A stretch of 64,000 bases of DNA, taken from assembly GCA_963803065.1 (NCBI GenBank), contig CAWDKW010000004.1:124001-188000 (forward strand), read 5' to 3'. Positions 23,977 to 31,933 of the stretch are shown here, piece after piece. The DNA comes from DASXMT01 sp963803065. Lineage in GTDB: Bacteria > Actinomycetota > Acidimicrobiia > Acidimicrobiales > RAAP-2. Below the pieces are notes generated by a model. The model searched no databases and had not been told where the DNA came from. It saw only the letters and a list, made by a program, of their open reading frames with translations. Positions within the stretch are counted from its first letter, which is position 1. Every line of letters begins with the position of its first letter. Both the position numbers and the translations under genes were made by a program.

Positions 23977-24546
23977 GTGGCCGAGCCGACCGCATTGGCC
24001 GATCTCGCCCGGGATGCATCGACCTGTACCCGATGCCCTTTGTCGGAGCACCGCACCCAAGTGGTCTTCGGGGTAGGGGCACCACAGGCCGAGTTGGTGT
24101 TCGTGGGTGAGGCTCCGGGGAGGGACGAGGACCTCCAGGGCGAGCCCTTCGTCGGCCGATCAGGCAAATTGCTCGATCGATTGATGGCCGAGGAGCTCGG
24201 CATCGACCGCAGCGCCTGCTACATCGCCAACGTGGTCAAGTGCCGGCCTCCCGACAATCGCGATCCGCGACCGATCGAAATCGCCACCTGCCGCCCGTAC
24301 CTGACCGCCCAGCTCGAGCTCATCGAGCCAACGGTCGTGGTCACCCTGGGGAACTTCGCCATGAAGCTCCTCCTCGAGACCACCGACGGCATCAGAACCG
24401 TCCGAGGACGGTCGTACCCGTTCGGTGCGGGCCACCTGGTGCCCACCTATCACCCGGCCGCCGCGTTGCGGTCAGGAGGCGCGGTCGTGGCCGAGATGCG
24501 TGCCGACCTGATCAGGGCCAAGCGCCTGCTCGGCTGGTCGTCGTGA
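23977..24546 (+). CDS. Uracil-DNA glycosylase, family 4 (iron-sulfur type)
   Basis: It removes uracil from DNA. The 189-aa protein has the family-4 iron-sulfur Cys pattern: CTRC at residues 17-20, then Cys in VVKCRPPDNRDP and in EIATCRPYL. The catalytic motif region is VGEAPGRDEDLQGEPFVGRS, and the C-terminal motif is PTYHPAAALRSGG. Start GTG 23977 is preceded by a TACGAT hexamer six bases away. The stop overlaps the tsaE GTG (GTGA). Confidence 0.93.
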   Translation: MAEPTALADLARDASTCTRCPLSEHRTQVVFGVGAPQAELVFVGEAPGRDEDLQGEPFVGRSGKLLDRLMAEELGIDRSACYIANVVKCRPPDNRDPRPIEIATCRPYLTAQLELIEPTVVVTLGNFAMKLLLETTDGIRTVRGRSYPFGAGHLVPTYHPAAALRSGGAVVAEMRADLIRAKRLLGWSS

Positions 24547-25070
24547 CCGGACGGCCACCCGCCGCGGTGCACTGCCTCACGACGGATGTGCACGGGACCC
24601 GCTCGCTGGCCGGGGCACTGGCCGGTCTGTGCGTCCCCGGGGACATCGTGCTGCTGGCCGGCGACCTCGGCGCGGGCAAGACCGTCTTCGCCCAGGGGTT
24701 CGGCCGCGCCCTCGGCGTGTGCGAGCCGATCACCAGCCCGACATTCTCGCTGGTCCGGCCGTACCCCTGCGGCACGGGACCGGTCCGCACCCTGTTCCAC
24801 GCCGACGTCTACCGCCTCGACCATGTACAAGAGATCGTCGACCTCGGGTTGGGCGAGCTGGTCGAGGACGGGGGAGTCGCCGTGGTGGAGTGGGGCGACG
24901 TGGCCGAGCCCGTCCTCGGGACCGGATCTCTGTCCGTCACCATCGTTCCCGGCCCGGCCGGTGCGGACGAGGAAACCCGCTCGATCACCATCCGGCCGAT
25001 CGGCACGGCCTGGGACGGCCGATGGCGGCAGTTGGTAGCCGCGGTTGCGCCATGGGCGGCGAGGCGATGA
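24543..25070 (+). CDS. tsaE: tRNA threonylcarbamoyladenosine biosynthesis ATPase TsaE
   Basis: TsaE is the ATPase that cycles the TsaBD complex in t6A37 tRNA modification. The 175-aa protein has the P-loop LAGDLGAGKTVFAQGFGRAL, the SPTFSLVRPY block and YRLDHVQEIVDLGLGEL, with VAVVEWGD typical of the family. The GTG start overlaps the udg stop. The stop overlaps tsaB (ATGA), so the four t6A genes are translationally coupled. Confidence 0.95.
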   Translation: MTGRPPAAVHCLTTDVHGTRSLAGALAGLCVPGDIVLLAGDLGAGKTVFAQGFGRALGVCEPITSPTFSLVRPYPCGTGPVRTLFHADVYRLDHVQEIVDLGLGELVEDGGVAVVEWGDVAEPVLGTGSLSVTIVPGPAGADEETRSITIRPIGTAWDGRWRQLVAAVAPWAARR

Positions 25071-25969
25071 TCGTCCTGGCCCTCGAGTCGGCCACCAACC
25101 TGGTCGGCGCGGCCCTCCTCGGTGATGTCGTCCCGCAGCCGGCCGTGACCGAGACGGGAGGGCGGCGCCACGCCGAGGCGCTGGCGCCGGCGGTGAAACA
25201 GGTCTGCGAGGACGCCGGAGTGGCCCTGGCTGCGGTCGACGTGATCGCCGTCGATGTGGGCCCAGGGCTGTTCACCGGGCTCCGGGTGGGCGTGGCCACG
25301 GCCAAGGCCCTGGGCCAGGGACTGGGCATCGGGGTGGTGGCTGCCGGCAGCCTGGACATCCTGGCCCGGGCGGCCATCGAGAGACGGCCGCTTGATTCGC
25401 CCTGCCAGGTGGTCGCCGTGGTCGATGCCCGGCGCAGCGAGGTGTTCGCCGCCCGCTACCGCTACGACGGCGGCGCGGCCTACGAGTGGGACCCGGCCGG
25501 CCACGAGGTGTCGGCACCGGCTCGACTCGAGCCCGCGGCCCTGGTCGAAGAGCTGGCCGCCGCGGTCGCGACGGCCGCGACTGCCGCTCGGTCCGGTGGG
25601 GCCGGTCAGGCCGCTCCGAGCGGTCAGGTCGGTGACGGTCCACTGGTCCTGGTGGGGGACGGCGTCGCCCGGTACCGGGATCTGTTCGACCAGCTGCGCC
25701 CGCTGGAGCCACTCCCAGGCGTCCCCCTCTTGGCTCCTCCGCCCGAGGCGCTGGCCCGGCTGGCCTCCCTCCGGCTCCGGCGTGGTGGCGTCCCCTCGGA
25801 CCCGGCTGCCGTCCTGCCTGACTACCTGCGGGATGCAGATGCCGCCATCAACTGGGAGCAGCGGGACCCCGTCGTCGCGGCCCGACGGCCCCCAACGGCA
25901 ACCGAACGCCCCCAACCGGCCACCGGGCGCGCCCCCGGCCCGGCGGCAGCTAGAGGACGGCCCTCGTGA
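25067..25969 (+). CDS. tsaB: tRNA threonylcarbamoyladenosine biosynthesis protein TsaB
   Basis: TsaB pairs with TsaD in the t6A synthase. The product from ATG 25067 is 300 aa and starts MIVLALESATNLVGAALL, an ASKHA-fold phosphate loop. Family blocks are AIAVDVGPGLFTGLRVGVATAKALGQ and DARRSEVFAARY. The C-terminal 60 residues are Pro/Arg-rich and of low conservation. An ATG five codons upstream (25052) is possible, but 25067 follows GGCGAGG and overlaps the tsaE stop. Confidence 0.93.
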   Translation: MIVLALESATNLVGAALLGDVVPQPAVTETGGRRHAEALAPAVKQVCEDAGVALAAVDVIAVDVGPGLFTGLRVGVATAKALGQGLGIGVVAAGSLDILARAAIERRPLDSPCQVVAVVDARRSEVFAARYRYDGGAAYEWDPAGHEVSAPARLEPAALVEELAAAVATAATAARSGGAGQAAPSGQVGDGPLVLVGDGVARYRDLFDQLRPLEPLPGVPLLAPPPEALARLASLRLRRGGVPSDPAAVLPDYLRDADAAINWEQRDPVVAARRPPTATERPQPATGRAPGPAAARGRPS

Positions 25970-26508
25970 ACGTGGCATCGGCGCCCCCGTACGACCTCCG
26001 GTTGACCCCCATGCGCAGCCGCGACATCAGGCGCGTCCTGGCCATCGAGGAGGCGGTCTACACCCGTCCTTGGTCCCACCGCCTGTTCGCCGACGAGCTG
26101 GCCCAGCGGAAGACGCGCATCTACCGCACGGCGTGGATCGAGCGGGATCTGGTGGGGTTCGCCGGCCTGATGCTGATCGAGGACGACGCCCACGTGAACA
26201 ACATCGCCGTGGATCCCACCTGGCAGGGGCGGGGGATCGCCACGGTCCTGCTGTTGGAATTGACCCGTTCGGCAGTCGATCGGGGATCCCGGCACCTCAC
26301 CCTCGAGGTCCGGGTGGGCAACGAGCCCGCACTCGCCCTCTACCGGCGCTTCGGGATGGCCCCCGTCGGCCTGCGCCCGAACTACTACGCCGAAACGGGC
26401 GAGGATGCCCTGGTGATGTGGGCCCGCTCGATCGACTCCGACACCTACCAGGCGCGGCTGGCCGCGATCCAGGCCGAACTTCCCCGTGATCTCAAGGTGT
26501 CCCGTTGA
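25966..26508 (+). CDS. rimI: Ribosomal-protein-alanine N-acetyltransferase RimI-like
   Basis: A GNAT acetyltransferase. The 180-aa product has LTPMRSRDIRRVLAIEEAVY at the start, the acetyl-CoA loop in VDPTWQGRGIATVLLLEL (Q-x-x-G-x-A), and LEVRVGNEPALALYRRFGM near the end. These fit RimI, which acetylates S18 in E. coli and is regularly found between tsaB and tsaD. Actual substrates in this phylum are uncertain. GTG start overlaps the tsaB stop. Confidence 0.9.
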   Translation: MNVASAPPYDLRLTPMRSRDIRRVLAIEEAVYTRPWSHRLFADELAQRKTRIYRTAWIERDLVGFAGLMLIEDDAHVNNIAVDPTWQGRGIATVLLLELTRSAVDRGSRHLTLEVRVGNEPALALYRRFGMAPVGLRPNYYAETGEDALVMWARSIDSDTYQARLAAIQAELPRDLKVSR

Positions 26509-27518
26509 CCATCGACCGCGTGCTGGGCATCGAAACGTCGTGTGACGAAACCGCCGCCTCGGTAGTGGACGGTGGCACCGCCATCGCATCTTCGGTGGTT
26601 GCCAGCCAGATCGACTTGCACGCCCGCTACGGGGGCGTCGTGCCCGAGCTGGCCGGCCGGGCCCACGTCGAGCTGTTGACCCCCGTCCTGGCCGACGCCC
26701 TGACCACGGCGGGATCGGGCCCGTCGGGTGCGGGGATCGACGCCATCGCCGTCACCGCTGGCCCCGGTCTCATCGGGTCCCTACTGGTGGGCGTGGCCGA
26801 GGCCAAGGCCCTGGCCCTGGCCTGGGACGTGCCCTTCGTGGGGGTGAACCATCTCGAAGCCCACCTGTTCGCTTCGCTCCTGGAGCAGCCCGAACTGGGT
26901 TGGCCCCTCGTCGTCCTCCTGGTCTCGGGAGGGCACACGCTGCTCGTCGAGGTGACGGGCCCCGGGCACTACCGATCGTTGGGAGGGACCATCGACGATG
27001 CCGCCGGGGAGGCCTTCGACAAGGTCGCCCGCTTCCTCGGCCTGGGATATCCCGGGGGCCCGGCCATCGACCGGGTGGCCGTGGACGGCGATCCGGAGGC
27101 GTTTGCCTTCCCTCGGGCGTTCCTGGGCGACGGCTTCGACTTCTCCTTCAGCGGCCTGAAGACCTCGGTGGTCAACACGGTGCGCAAGCACCCCGAGGCG
27201 GCCACCGAGGACGTGGCCGCCTCCTTTCAGGCCGCGGTGGTGGACGTGCTGGTGGCCAAGGGCCGCAGGGCGGCGGCGGCCGTGGGAGCGAGGGCTCTGT
27301 GCCTGGCTGGCGGGGTGGCGGCCAATTCGCTGCTCCGGCGCCGGGTCGAGGCGGCCTGCGCCGAGGACGGGATCGGGGCGTTCCTGCCCAGCAGGGCCCT
27401 GTGCACCGACAACGCCGCCATGGTGGCCGCCGCCGGCTGGTGGCGCCTCAACAACGGCGATCCGAGCCCGCTGACGCTCGGCGCCAATCCCAATTTGCGT
27501 CTCGTCCCCCAGTCCTGA
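26505..27518 (+). CDS. tsaD: tRNA N6-adenosine threonylcarbamoyltransferase TsaD
   Basis: TsaD is the catalytic subunit that attaches threonylcarbamoyl to A37 of tRNAs. The 337-aa protein starts MTIDRVLGIETSCDETAASV from TTG 26505, overlapping the rimI stop. The metal ligands His116 and His120 lie in NHLEAHLFASL, and the third in the CTDNAAMVA block near residue 305. GGHTLLVEV and FSFSGLKTSVVN are family motifs. The 41-bp stretch after its stop leads into the groES promoter. Confidence 0.96.
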   Translation: MTIDRVLGIETSCDETAASVVDGGTAIASSVVASQIDLHARYGGVVPELAGRAHVELLTPVLADALTTAGSGPSGAGIDAIAVTAGPGLIGSLLVGVAEAKALALAWDVPFVGVNHLEAHLFASLLEQPELGWPLVVLLVSGGHTLLVEVTGPGHYRSLGGTIDDAAGEAFDKVARFLGLGYPGGPAIDRVAVDGDPEAFAFPRAFLGDGFDFSFSGLKTSVVNTVRKHPEAATEDVAASFQAAVVDVLVAKGRRAAAAVGARALCLAGGVAANSLLRRRVEAACAEDGIGAFLPSRALCTDNAAMVAAAGWWRLNNGDPSPLTLGANPNLRLVPQS

Positions 27519-27559
27519 TCGGGCAGCGACCCCCTTGACCTGGGATGATGGGGTCGCGG

Positions 27560-27588
27560 TTGCCTCGGCCCGAGCGGCTCGCTATCGT
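27560..27588 (+). promoter_or_regulatory. groESL promoter
   Basis: TTGCCT (27560-27565) and TATCGT (27583-27588) are 17 bp apart. The -10 shares its last base with the CIRCE operator, so HrcA bound there would block initiation. Confidence 0.65.
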
Positions 27589-27614
27589 TAGCACTCGCAA
27601 CGTTCGAGTGCTAA
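27588..27614 (+). promoter_or_regulatory. CIRCE operator (HrcA-binding site)
   Basis: TTAGCACTC and GAGTGCTAA separated by nine bases form a perfect match to the CIRCE consensus. CIRCE is the binding site of the heat-shock repressor HrcA. It lies 25 bp upstream of the groES ATG, so groESL is expected to be repressed at normal temperature and released on protein-folding stress. hrcA is not in the window. Confidence 0.97.
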
Positions 27615-27639
27615 AGCGTGCCACAGGAGGCCCGATCAC

Positions 27640-27933
27640 ATGAGTCTGCATCCACTTGACGACCGCATCGTCGTCCGCCCCGGCGAGTCGGAGGAGACCA
27701 CGGCGTCCGGCCTGGTAATCCCCGATACCGCCAAAGAGAAGCCCCAGCAGGGAGAAGTCCTGGCAGTGGGACCGGGCCGCCGGGCCGAGAGCTCGGGCGA
27801 GCTGATCCCCCTGGACATCGCCGTCGGTGACACGGTCGTCTACTCCAAGTACGGAGGCACCGAGATCACCTCCGACGGCGAGGATCTGCTGATCCTCTCG
27901 AGTCGTGACGTCCTGGCAAAGGTAGGTAAGTAA
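27640..27933 (+). CDS. groS: Co-chaperonin GroES
   Basis: GroES caps the GroEL ring. The 97-aa protein starts MSLHPLDDRIVVRPGESEET, has the mobile loop ETTASGLVIPDTAKEKPQQG, and ends DLLILSSRDVLAKVGK. AGGAGG lies nine bases before the ATG. Its TAA overlaps the groEL ATG (TAATG), so the two are coupled. Regulation by CIRCE is described at the operator. Confidence 0.97.
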   Translation: MSLHPLDDRIVVRPGESEETTASGLVIPDTAKEKPQQGEVLAVGPGRRAESSGELIPLDIAVGDTVVYSKYGGTEITSDGEDLLILSSRDVLAKVGK

Positions 27934-29585
27934 TGCCCAAGATCCTCAAGTTCGACGAGGCCGCCCGGCGCGGCCTGGAGTCGGGAGTGAACAAGCTCGC
28001 CGACACGGTCAAGGTCACCCTCGGGCCGAAGGGCCGCAACGTGGTGATCGAAAAGAAGTTCGGTGCCCCCACCATCACCAACGACGGCGTGTCCATCGCC
28101 CGTGAGGTGGAGCTCGAGGACGCCTTCGAGAACATGGGCGCCCAGCTGGTCAAGGAGGTGGCGACGAAGACCAACGACGTCGCCGGCGACGGCACCACCA
28201 CTGCCACCGTCCTGGCCCAGGCCCTCATCCGAGAAGGACTCCGCAATGTGGCCGCCGGTGCCAACCCGCTGGGTCTGCGCAAGGGCATCGACAAGGCGGT
28301 CAAGGCCGCTGTCGATTCCATCAAGGACCAGTCCAAGGAGATCGACTCCAAGACCGAGATCGCCCAGATCGCGGCGATCTCCGCGGCCGACGGTGCCATC
28401 GGCGACGTGCTGGCCGACGCCATCGACAAGGTGGGCAAGGACGGCACGGTGACCGTCGAGGAGTCCAACACCTTCGGCATCGAGCTCGAGTTCACCGAGG
28501 GCATGCAGTTCGACAAGGGCTACCTGTCCCCGTACTTCGTCACCGACGCCGAGCGCCAGGAAGCCGTCCTCGACGAGCCGCTGATCCTCTTCGCGAACCA
28601 GAAGATCAGCGCCGTTCACGATCTGGTCCCTGTCCTGGAGAAGGTCATGCAGACGGGCAAGCCGCTGCTGATCATCGCCGAAGACGTCGAGGGCGAGGCT
28701 CTGGCCACCCTGGTCGTCAACAAGATCCGGGGCACCTTCACCTCGGTGGCCGTCAAGGCCCCGGGATTCGGCGAGCGCCGGAAGGCGACCCTGCAGGACA
28801 TCGCCGTCCTCACCGGTGGACAGGTCATCTCCGAGGAGATCGGTCTCAAGCTCGACACCACCACCGTCGACCTGCTGGGCAGTGCCCGCCGGGTCATCGT
28901 CACCAAGGACGACACGACCATCGTGGACGGCGGCGGCAGCGACGAAGAGGTGAAGGGCCGCATCGCCCAGATCAAGCGCGAGATCGACGACACCGACTCC
29001 GACTGGGACCGGGAAAAGCTCCAAGAGCGCCTGGCCAAGCTGGCCGGTGGCGTGGCCGTGGTCAAGGTCGGCGCGGCCACCGAGGTGGAGTTGAAGGAGA
29101 AGAAGCACCGCATCGAGGATGCGCTCTCCGCCACCCGCGCCGCCGTCGAAGAAGGCATCGTTGCCGGTGGTGGTACCGCGCTGGTCCGCTCCCGTGGTGC
29201 CGTCATGAAGGTGGTCGGGTCGCTCGAGGGCGACGAGGCAACCGGTGCGTCGATCGTGGGCAAGGCCCTGGCGGAGCCGCTTCGCTGCATTGCCAACAAT
29301 GCCGGCCTCGAGGGATCGGTCATGGTCCGACAGGTCGAGTCCGAGAGCGGCTCAATAGGCCTGAACGCGGAAACCGGCGAGTTCGAGGACCTGGTCAAGG
29401 TGGGTGTCATCGACCCGGCCAAGGTGACCCGGTCGGCGCTGCAGAACGCCGCATCCATCGCCGGCCTGCTGCTCACCACCGAAGCGCTGGTGGCCGACAA
29501 GCCCGAGAAGGCCGATCCCGCTGCCGCGGCGGCCGCGGCTGCTGCCATGGGCGGCGGCATGGGCGGCATGGGCGGCATGATGTAA
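27933..29585 (+). CDS. groL: Chaperonin GroEL
   Basis: The 60-kDa ATP-driven chaperonin. The 550-aa protein starts MPKILKFDEAARRGLESGVN. ATP-site blocks are TLGPKGRNVVIEKKFG and NDVAGDGTTTATVLAQALI; the substrate-binding apical region contains QFDKGYLSPYFVTDAE. The C-terminus is the canonical Gly/Met tail (MGGGMGGMGGMM), expected for the general-folding paralogue and not for His-tailed copies seen in many Actinobacteria. Confidence 0.97.
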   Translation: MPKILKFDEAARRGLESGVNKLADTVKVTLGPKGRNVVIEKKFGAPTITNDGVSIAREVELEDAFENMGAQLVKEVATKTNDVAGDGTTTATVLAQALIREGLRNVAAGANPLGLRKGIDKAVKAAVDSIKDQSKEIDSKTEIAQIAAISAADGAIGDVLADAIDKVGKDGTVTVEESNTFGIELEFTEGMQFDKGYLSPYFVTDAERQEAVLDEPLILFANQKISAVHDLVPVLEKVMQTGKPLLIIAEDVEGEALATLVVNKIRGTFTSVAVKAPGFGERRKATLQDIAVLTGGQVISEEIGLKLDTTTVDLLGSARRVIVTKDDTTIVDGGGSDEEVKGRIAQIKREIDDTDSDWDREKLQERLAKLAGGVAVVKVGAATEVELKEKKHRIEDALSATRAAVEEGIVAGGGTALVRSRGAVMKVVGSLEGDEATGASIVGKALAEPLRCIANNAGLEGSVMVRQVESESGSIGLNAETGEFEDLVKVGVIDPAKVTRSALQNAASIAGLLLTTEALVADKPEKADPAAAAAAAAAMGGGMGGMGGMM

Positions 29586-29624
29586 GACCCTCCGGCCGCC
29601 CAGGCGGCCAGGAGCGCTTGTACT

Positions 29625-29650
29625 CGGCCGGGTCCTTCGGGGCCCGGCCG
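29625..29650 (+). terminator. groESL terminator with UUCG tetraloop
   Basis: The arms CGGCCGGGTCC (29625-29635) and GGGCCCGGCCG (29640-29650) pair over 11 positions with a single U-G wobble, closed by the very stable loop TTCG. No T-run follows. A weaker stem (GGCCGC/GCGGCC) lies just before it. Confidence 0.75.
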
Positions 29651-29710
29651 ACGTGCGTTCCCGGAGCGAACATCGTGCCCTGGCGGGTTCACAAGGTGAG
29701 CCGGACAGGG

Positions 29711-29790
29711 CCAGGTAGACGAAAGGCAGAGCCAGGCAGAGCGAAAGGCAGACCGCAGGCCCAGGCAGACCCAGGCCCAGGCAGACCTAG
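29711..29790 (+). repeat. Short CCAGGCAGA repeats after groEL
   Basis: About six variants of CCAGGCAGA(C) or GAAAGGCAGA fill this stretch between the groEL terminator and the convergent hydrolase gene. No coding signal is seen. Confidence 0.7.
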
Positions 29791-29798
29791 CCACAGCA

Positions 29799-30947
29799 TC
29801 ACAGAGACCGGTAGACGGCGTCGATCAGGGCCCGGTTGCGCGTGCTCTGCCATCGCGGGATCACGTGGTTCATGACGTAGCCGAAGGCCACGCCGGCATC
29901 GGGGTCGGCGAACCCGACCGCTCCCCCGGTGCCGAAATGCCCGAAGCTCCGCGGGTTCGGACCGAAGGGTCGGCGAGCCACGGTGGGCTTGAAGCCGAGC
30001 CCGAACGTGGTCTCCTCACCCAGTACCGGGCAATAGCCCTCGGACTGCGGGCTGGTCGCCTCGGCCAACAGGCCAGGCGAGAGCAGACGGTTGGGCTCGA
30101 GCAGGGCGGCGTAGAAGCGCGCCACCCCGGTTGCCGTGCCGTGTCCGTTGGTGGAGGGGACCTGGGCGGCCCGCCAGGAGGAGGAGTTGACCACCCCGAC
30201 CGACGAGTACCCGGGCGGATTGAAGTACCCGAGGGCGACCATCAGGGGATCGCCGGTGAGCCCGCCCATCGGTATCTCCTCGGGCCCGAGCGCGGAGGCC
30301 CAGATCACGTCGGCGCATCGCGCCTGTTCGGAGCGGGGGACCCCAAACCACAGGTCGGCGCCCAGTGAGTCGGCCACGGCACGCAGCCTCGTCCCGGGCA
30401 TCTCGCCCGTCGTCCGCCGGATCAGCTCGCCCACCAGGTGCCCGTAGGTGTTGGTGTGATAAGCGTGGCGGGTCCCCGGTTCCCACCAGGCCTCCGTCGC
30501 AGCCAGGGCGGTCGTCATCCGGTCCCAGTCCCACAGGTCCTCGTTGGTGAGGGGCTCCCGGATGGCGGGCACCCCGGCTCGGTGCGACAGGGCGTGGCGC
30601 ACCGTGGCTGCCTCCTTGCCCCCCTGGCCGAACTCGGGCCACACCGATGCGATCGGGCTGTCGAGTCCGATGAGGCCGGCATCGACGAGTTGCAGGGCGA
30701 GCAGGCCCACCATGGCCTTGCCCACCGAATAGAAGTCAACCAGCGCGTTCGGCTCCCAGGCGCGGCGGGCCGTCAGGTCGGCCCACCCCCCGACCAGGTC
30801 GACGACCTGCTCGCCGTCGACGATCACGCTGACCGCCGCCCCCACCTCGCCCTGCTCGGCGAAGTTGGCGGCGAAGGCCGTTCGCACGGCATCGAACTTC
30901 CCGTCGCAGCGACCGTCGACTGTGCTCATCGCCGAGCAGTCTGACAT
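29799..30947 (-). CDS. Serine hydrolase of the beta-lactamase/EstB family
   Basis: A penicillin-binding-protein-fold enzyme, more likely an esterase than a true beta-lactamase. From ATG 30947 the product is 382 aa (376 from ATG 30929). The Ser-x-x-Lys motif is SVGK in VDFYSVGKAMVGLLAL; the Tyr motif region is HAYHTNTYGHLVGELI; the third motif is HFGTGGAVGFADP, replacing Lys-Thr-Gly. LSHRAGVPAI is also typical. No signal peptide is apparent, so a cytosolic location is likely. It stands alone, converging on groEL. The substrate cannot be told from sequence. Confidence 0.88.
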   Translation of the reverse strand: MSDCSAMSTVDGRCDGKFDAVRTAFAANFAEQGEVGAAVSVIVDGEQVVDLVGGWADLTARRAWEPNALVDFYSVGKAMVGLLALQLVDAGLIGLDSPIASVWPEFGQGGKEAATVRHALSHRAGVPAIREPLTNEDLWDWDRMTTALAATEAWWEPGTRHAYHTNTYGHLVGELIRRTTGEMPGTRLRAVADSLGADLWFGVPRSEQARCADVIWASALGPEEIPMGGLTGDPLMVALGYFNPPGYSSVGVVNSSSWRAAQVPSTNGHGTATGVARFYAALLEPNRLLSPGLLAEATSPQSEGYCPVLGEETTFGLGFKPTVARRPFGPNPRSFGHFGTGGAVGFADPDAGVAFGYVMNHVIPRWQSTRNRALIDAVYRSL

Positions 30948-31034
30948 CGCCTCGAGGCGACGCCGGGTGCGCCGGCCCGCCTGCCTGCCCGCGGGTTGGG
31001 CGGTGGGGATCCCTCGCCGTCCTCGGGGGACGGT

Positions 31035-31081
31035 CTCAGCGCTCCTCGGAGGGGACCGCCTCAGCGCTCCTCGGAGGGGAC
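31035..31081 (+). repeat. 22-bp direct duplication at a gene end
   Basis: CTCAGCGCTCCTCGGAGGGG plus AC occurs at 31035-31056 and 31060-31081. The second copy encodes, on the minus strand, the last residues VPSEER and the stop of the small membrane protein; the first copy duplicates that end downstream. Confidence 0.9.
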
Positions 31082-31270
31082 GTAGTGCCGCCGGCCGGCG
31101 GTGTCGACCCAGACCCGCATGACCCGGTTCGTCGACGGGTCGTTGAAGACCTCGTCGGTGGGCGTCCAACCGGCCTGCGGCCGGGTCACCTCGCCATGGC
31201 GGCGAACGAAGAAGCTATAGGTGCCCACGCCCACCACCAGCAGGGCCAGCAGGGCCCAGATCACGACCAC
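31061..31270 (-). CDS. Small single-pass membrane protein, unknown function
   Basis: A 69-aa protein from GTG 31270 with AGGAGAG upstream. Residues 1-22 (VVIWALLALLVVGVGTYSFF) form one membrane segment, followed by a basic cytosolic stretch with an aromatic-rich end (MRVWVDTAGRRHYVPSEER). No family was recognised. Codon use is strongly GC at third positions, and the gene has an ordered membrane/soluble layout, which argues that it is real. It lies between the serine hydrolase and the YbjQ-like gene on the same strand. Confidence 0.7.
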   Translation of the reverse strand: MVVIWALLALLVVGVGTYSFFVRRHGEVTRPQAGWTPTDEVFNDPSTNRVMRVWVDTAGRRHYVPSEER

Positions 31271-31304
31271 CGCGGTCGTCTCTCCTGCTCGGGGAAGCCC
31301 GGGG

Positions 31305-31778
31305 TCATCTCCGGGGACCGACGATGACCGCCGTGCCGTAGGCGACGATCTCGGTCAATCCCTGGCCGATCTCGGACGAGTCGAAACGCATGGAGACGAT
31401 GGCGTTGGCCCCGAGCAAGGTGGCGTTCTCGATCATCCGGTCCATGGCGTGGCGACGGCTGTCCTCGACCAACCTGGTGTACTGCTTGACCTCGCCCCCG
31501 GCCATGGCCTTGAACCCGGCGCCGATGCCCTTGGCGAACCCCATGGAGCGGACGACGACGCCGAAGACCATGCCCAGGCTCCGCTCGATCGACCACTCGG
31601 GGAACTCCAACGTGGTGGTGATCGGGAGCTGGCGCACTGCAGTCGCCGCCGGTGCGGGTGCGTCGCTGGATGCGGGCGGCGGAGCTGCTGGCTGACCGGA
31701 GACAGGCGGCGGCGGCGCTTGGCCCGATGCGGGCGGTGCAGGAGGGGCCTGGCTGGATGTGGGCGGTTCGCTGGTCAT
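31305..31778 (-). CDS. YbjQ/UPF0145 (DUF74) family protein with Pro-rich N-terminus
   Basis: The C-terminal 100 residues match the YbjQ family: LPITTTLEFPEWSIERSLG, GFAKGIGAGFKAMAGGEVKQ, then RHAMDRMIENATLLGANAIV and EIVAYGTAVIV. YbjQ-like domains form pentamers; their role is unsettled. The N-terminal 50 residues are Pro/Ala/Ser low complexity. Start ATG 31778 has AGGAG eight bases upstream. The product is 157 aa. Confidence 0.87.
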   Translation of the reverse strand: MTSEPPTSSQAPPAPPASGQAPPPPVSGQPAAPPPASSDAPAPAATAVRQLPITTTLEFPEWSIERSLGMVFGVVVRSMGFAKGIGAGFKAMAGGEVKQYTRLVEDSRRHAMDRMIENATLLGANAIVSMRFDSSEIGQGLTEIVAYGTAVIVGPRR

Positions 31779-31933
31779 TGGGCTCCTGTCGGCGGCGGAC
31801 GTCAGGCATCGTACGTCAGGCAGTCGTTCGTCGGGCATCGTTCGCCGTTCGCCTCTCACCTGCGGGAACGGGGGTTCTCATGGCTGGGTGTCCGGCCGGA
31901 GCGGTGGCAGTTCGACATAGCCTGGAGTCACCC

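Noticed and set aside
29799..30947. Antibiotic-resistance beta-lactamase
   Set aside because: The third motif is HFGTGG, not Lys-Thr-Gly, and there is no signal peptide; this fits EstB-type esterases.
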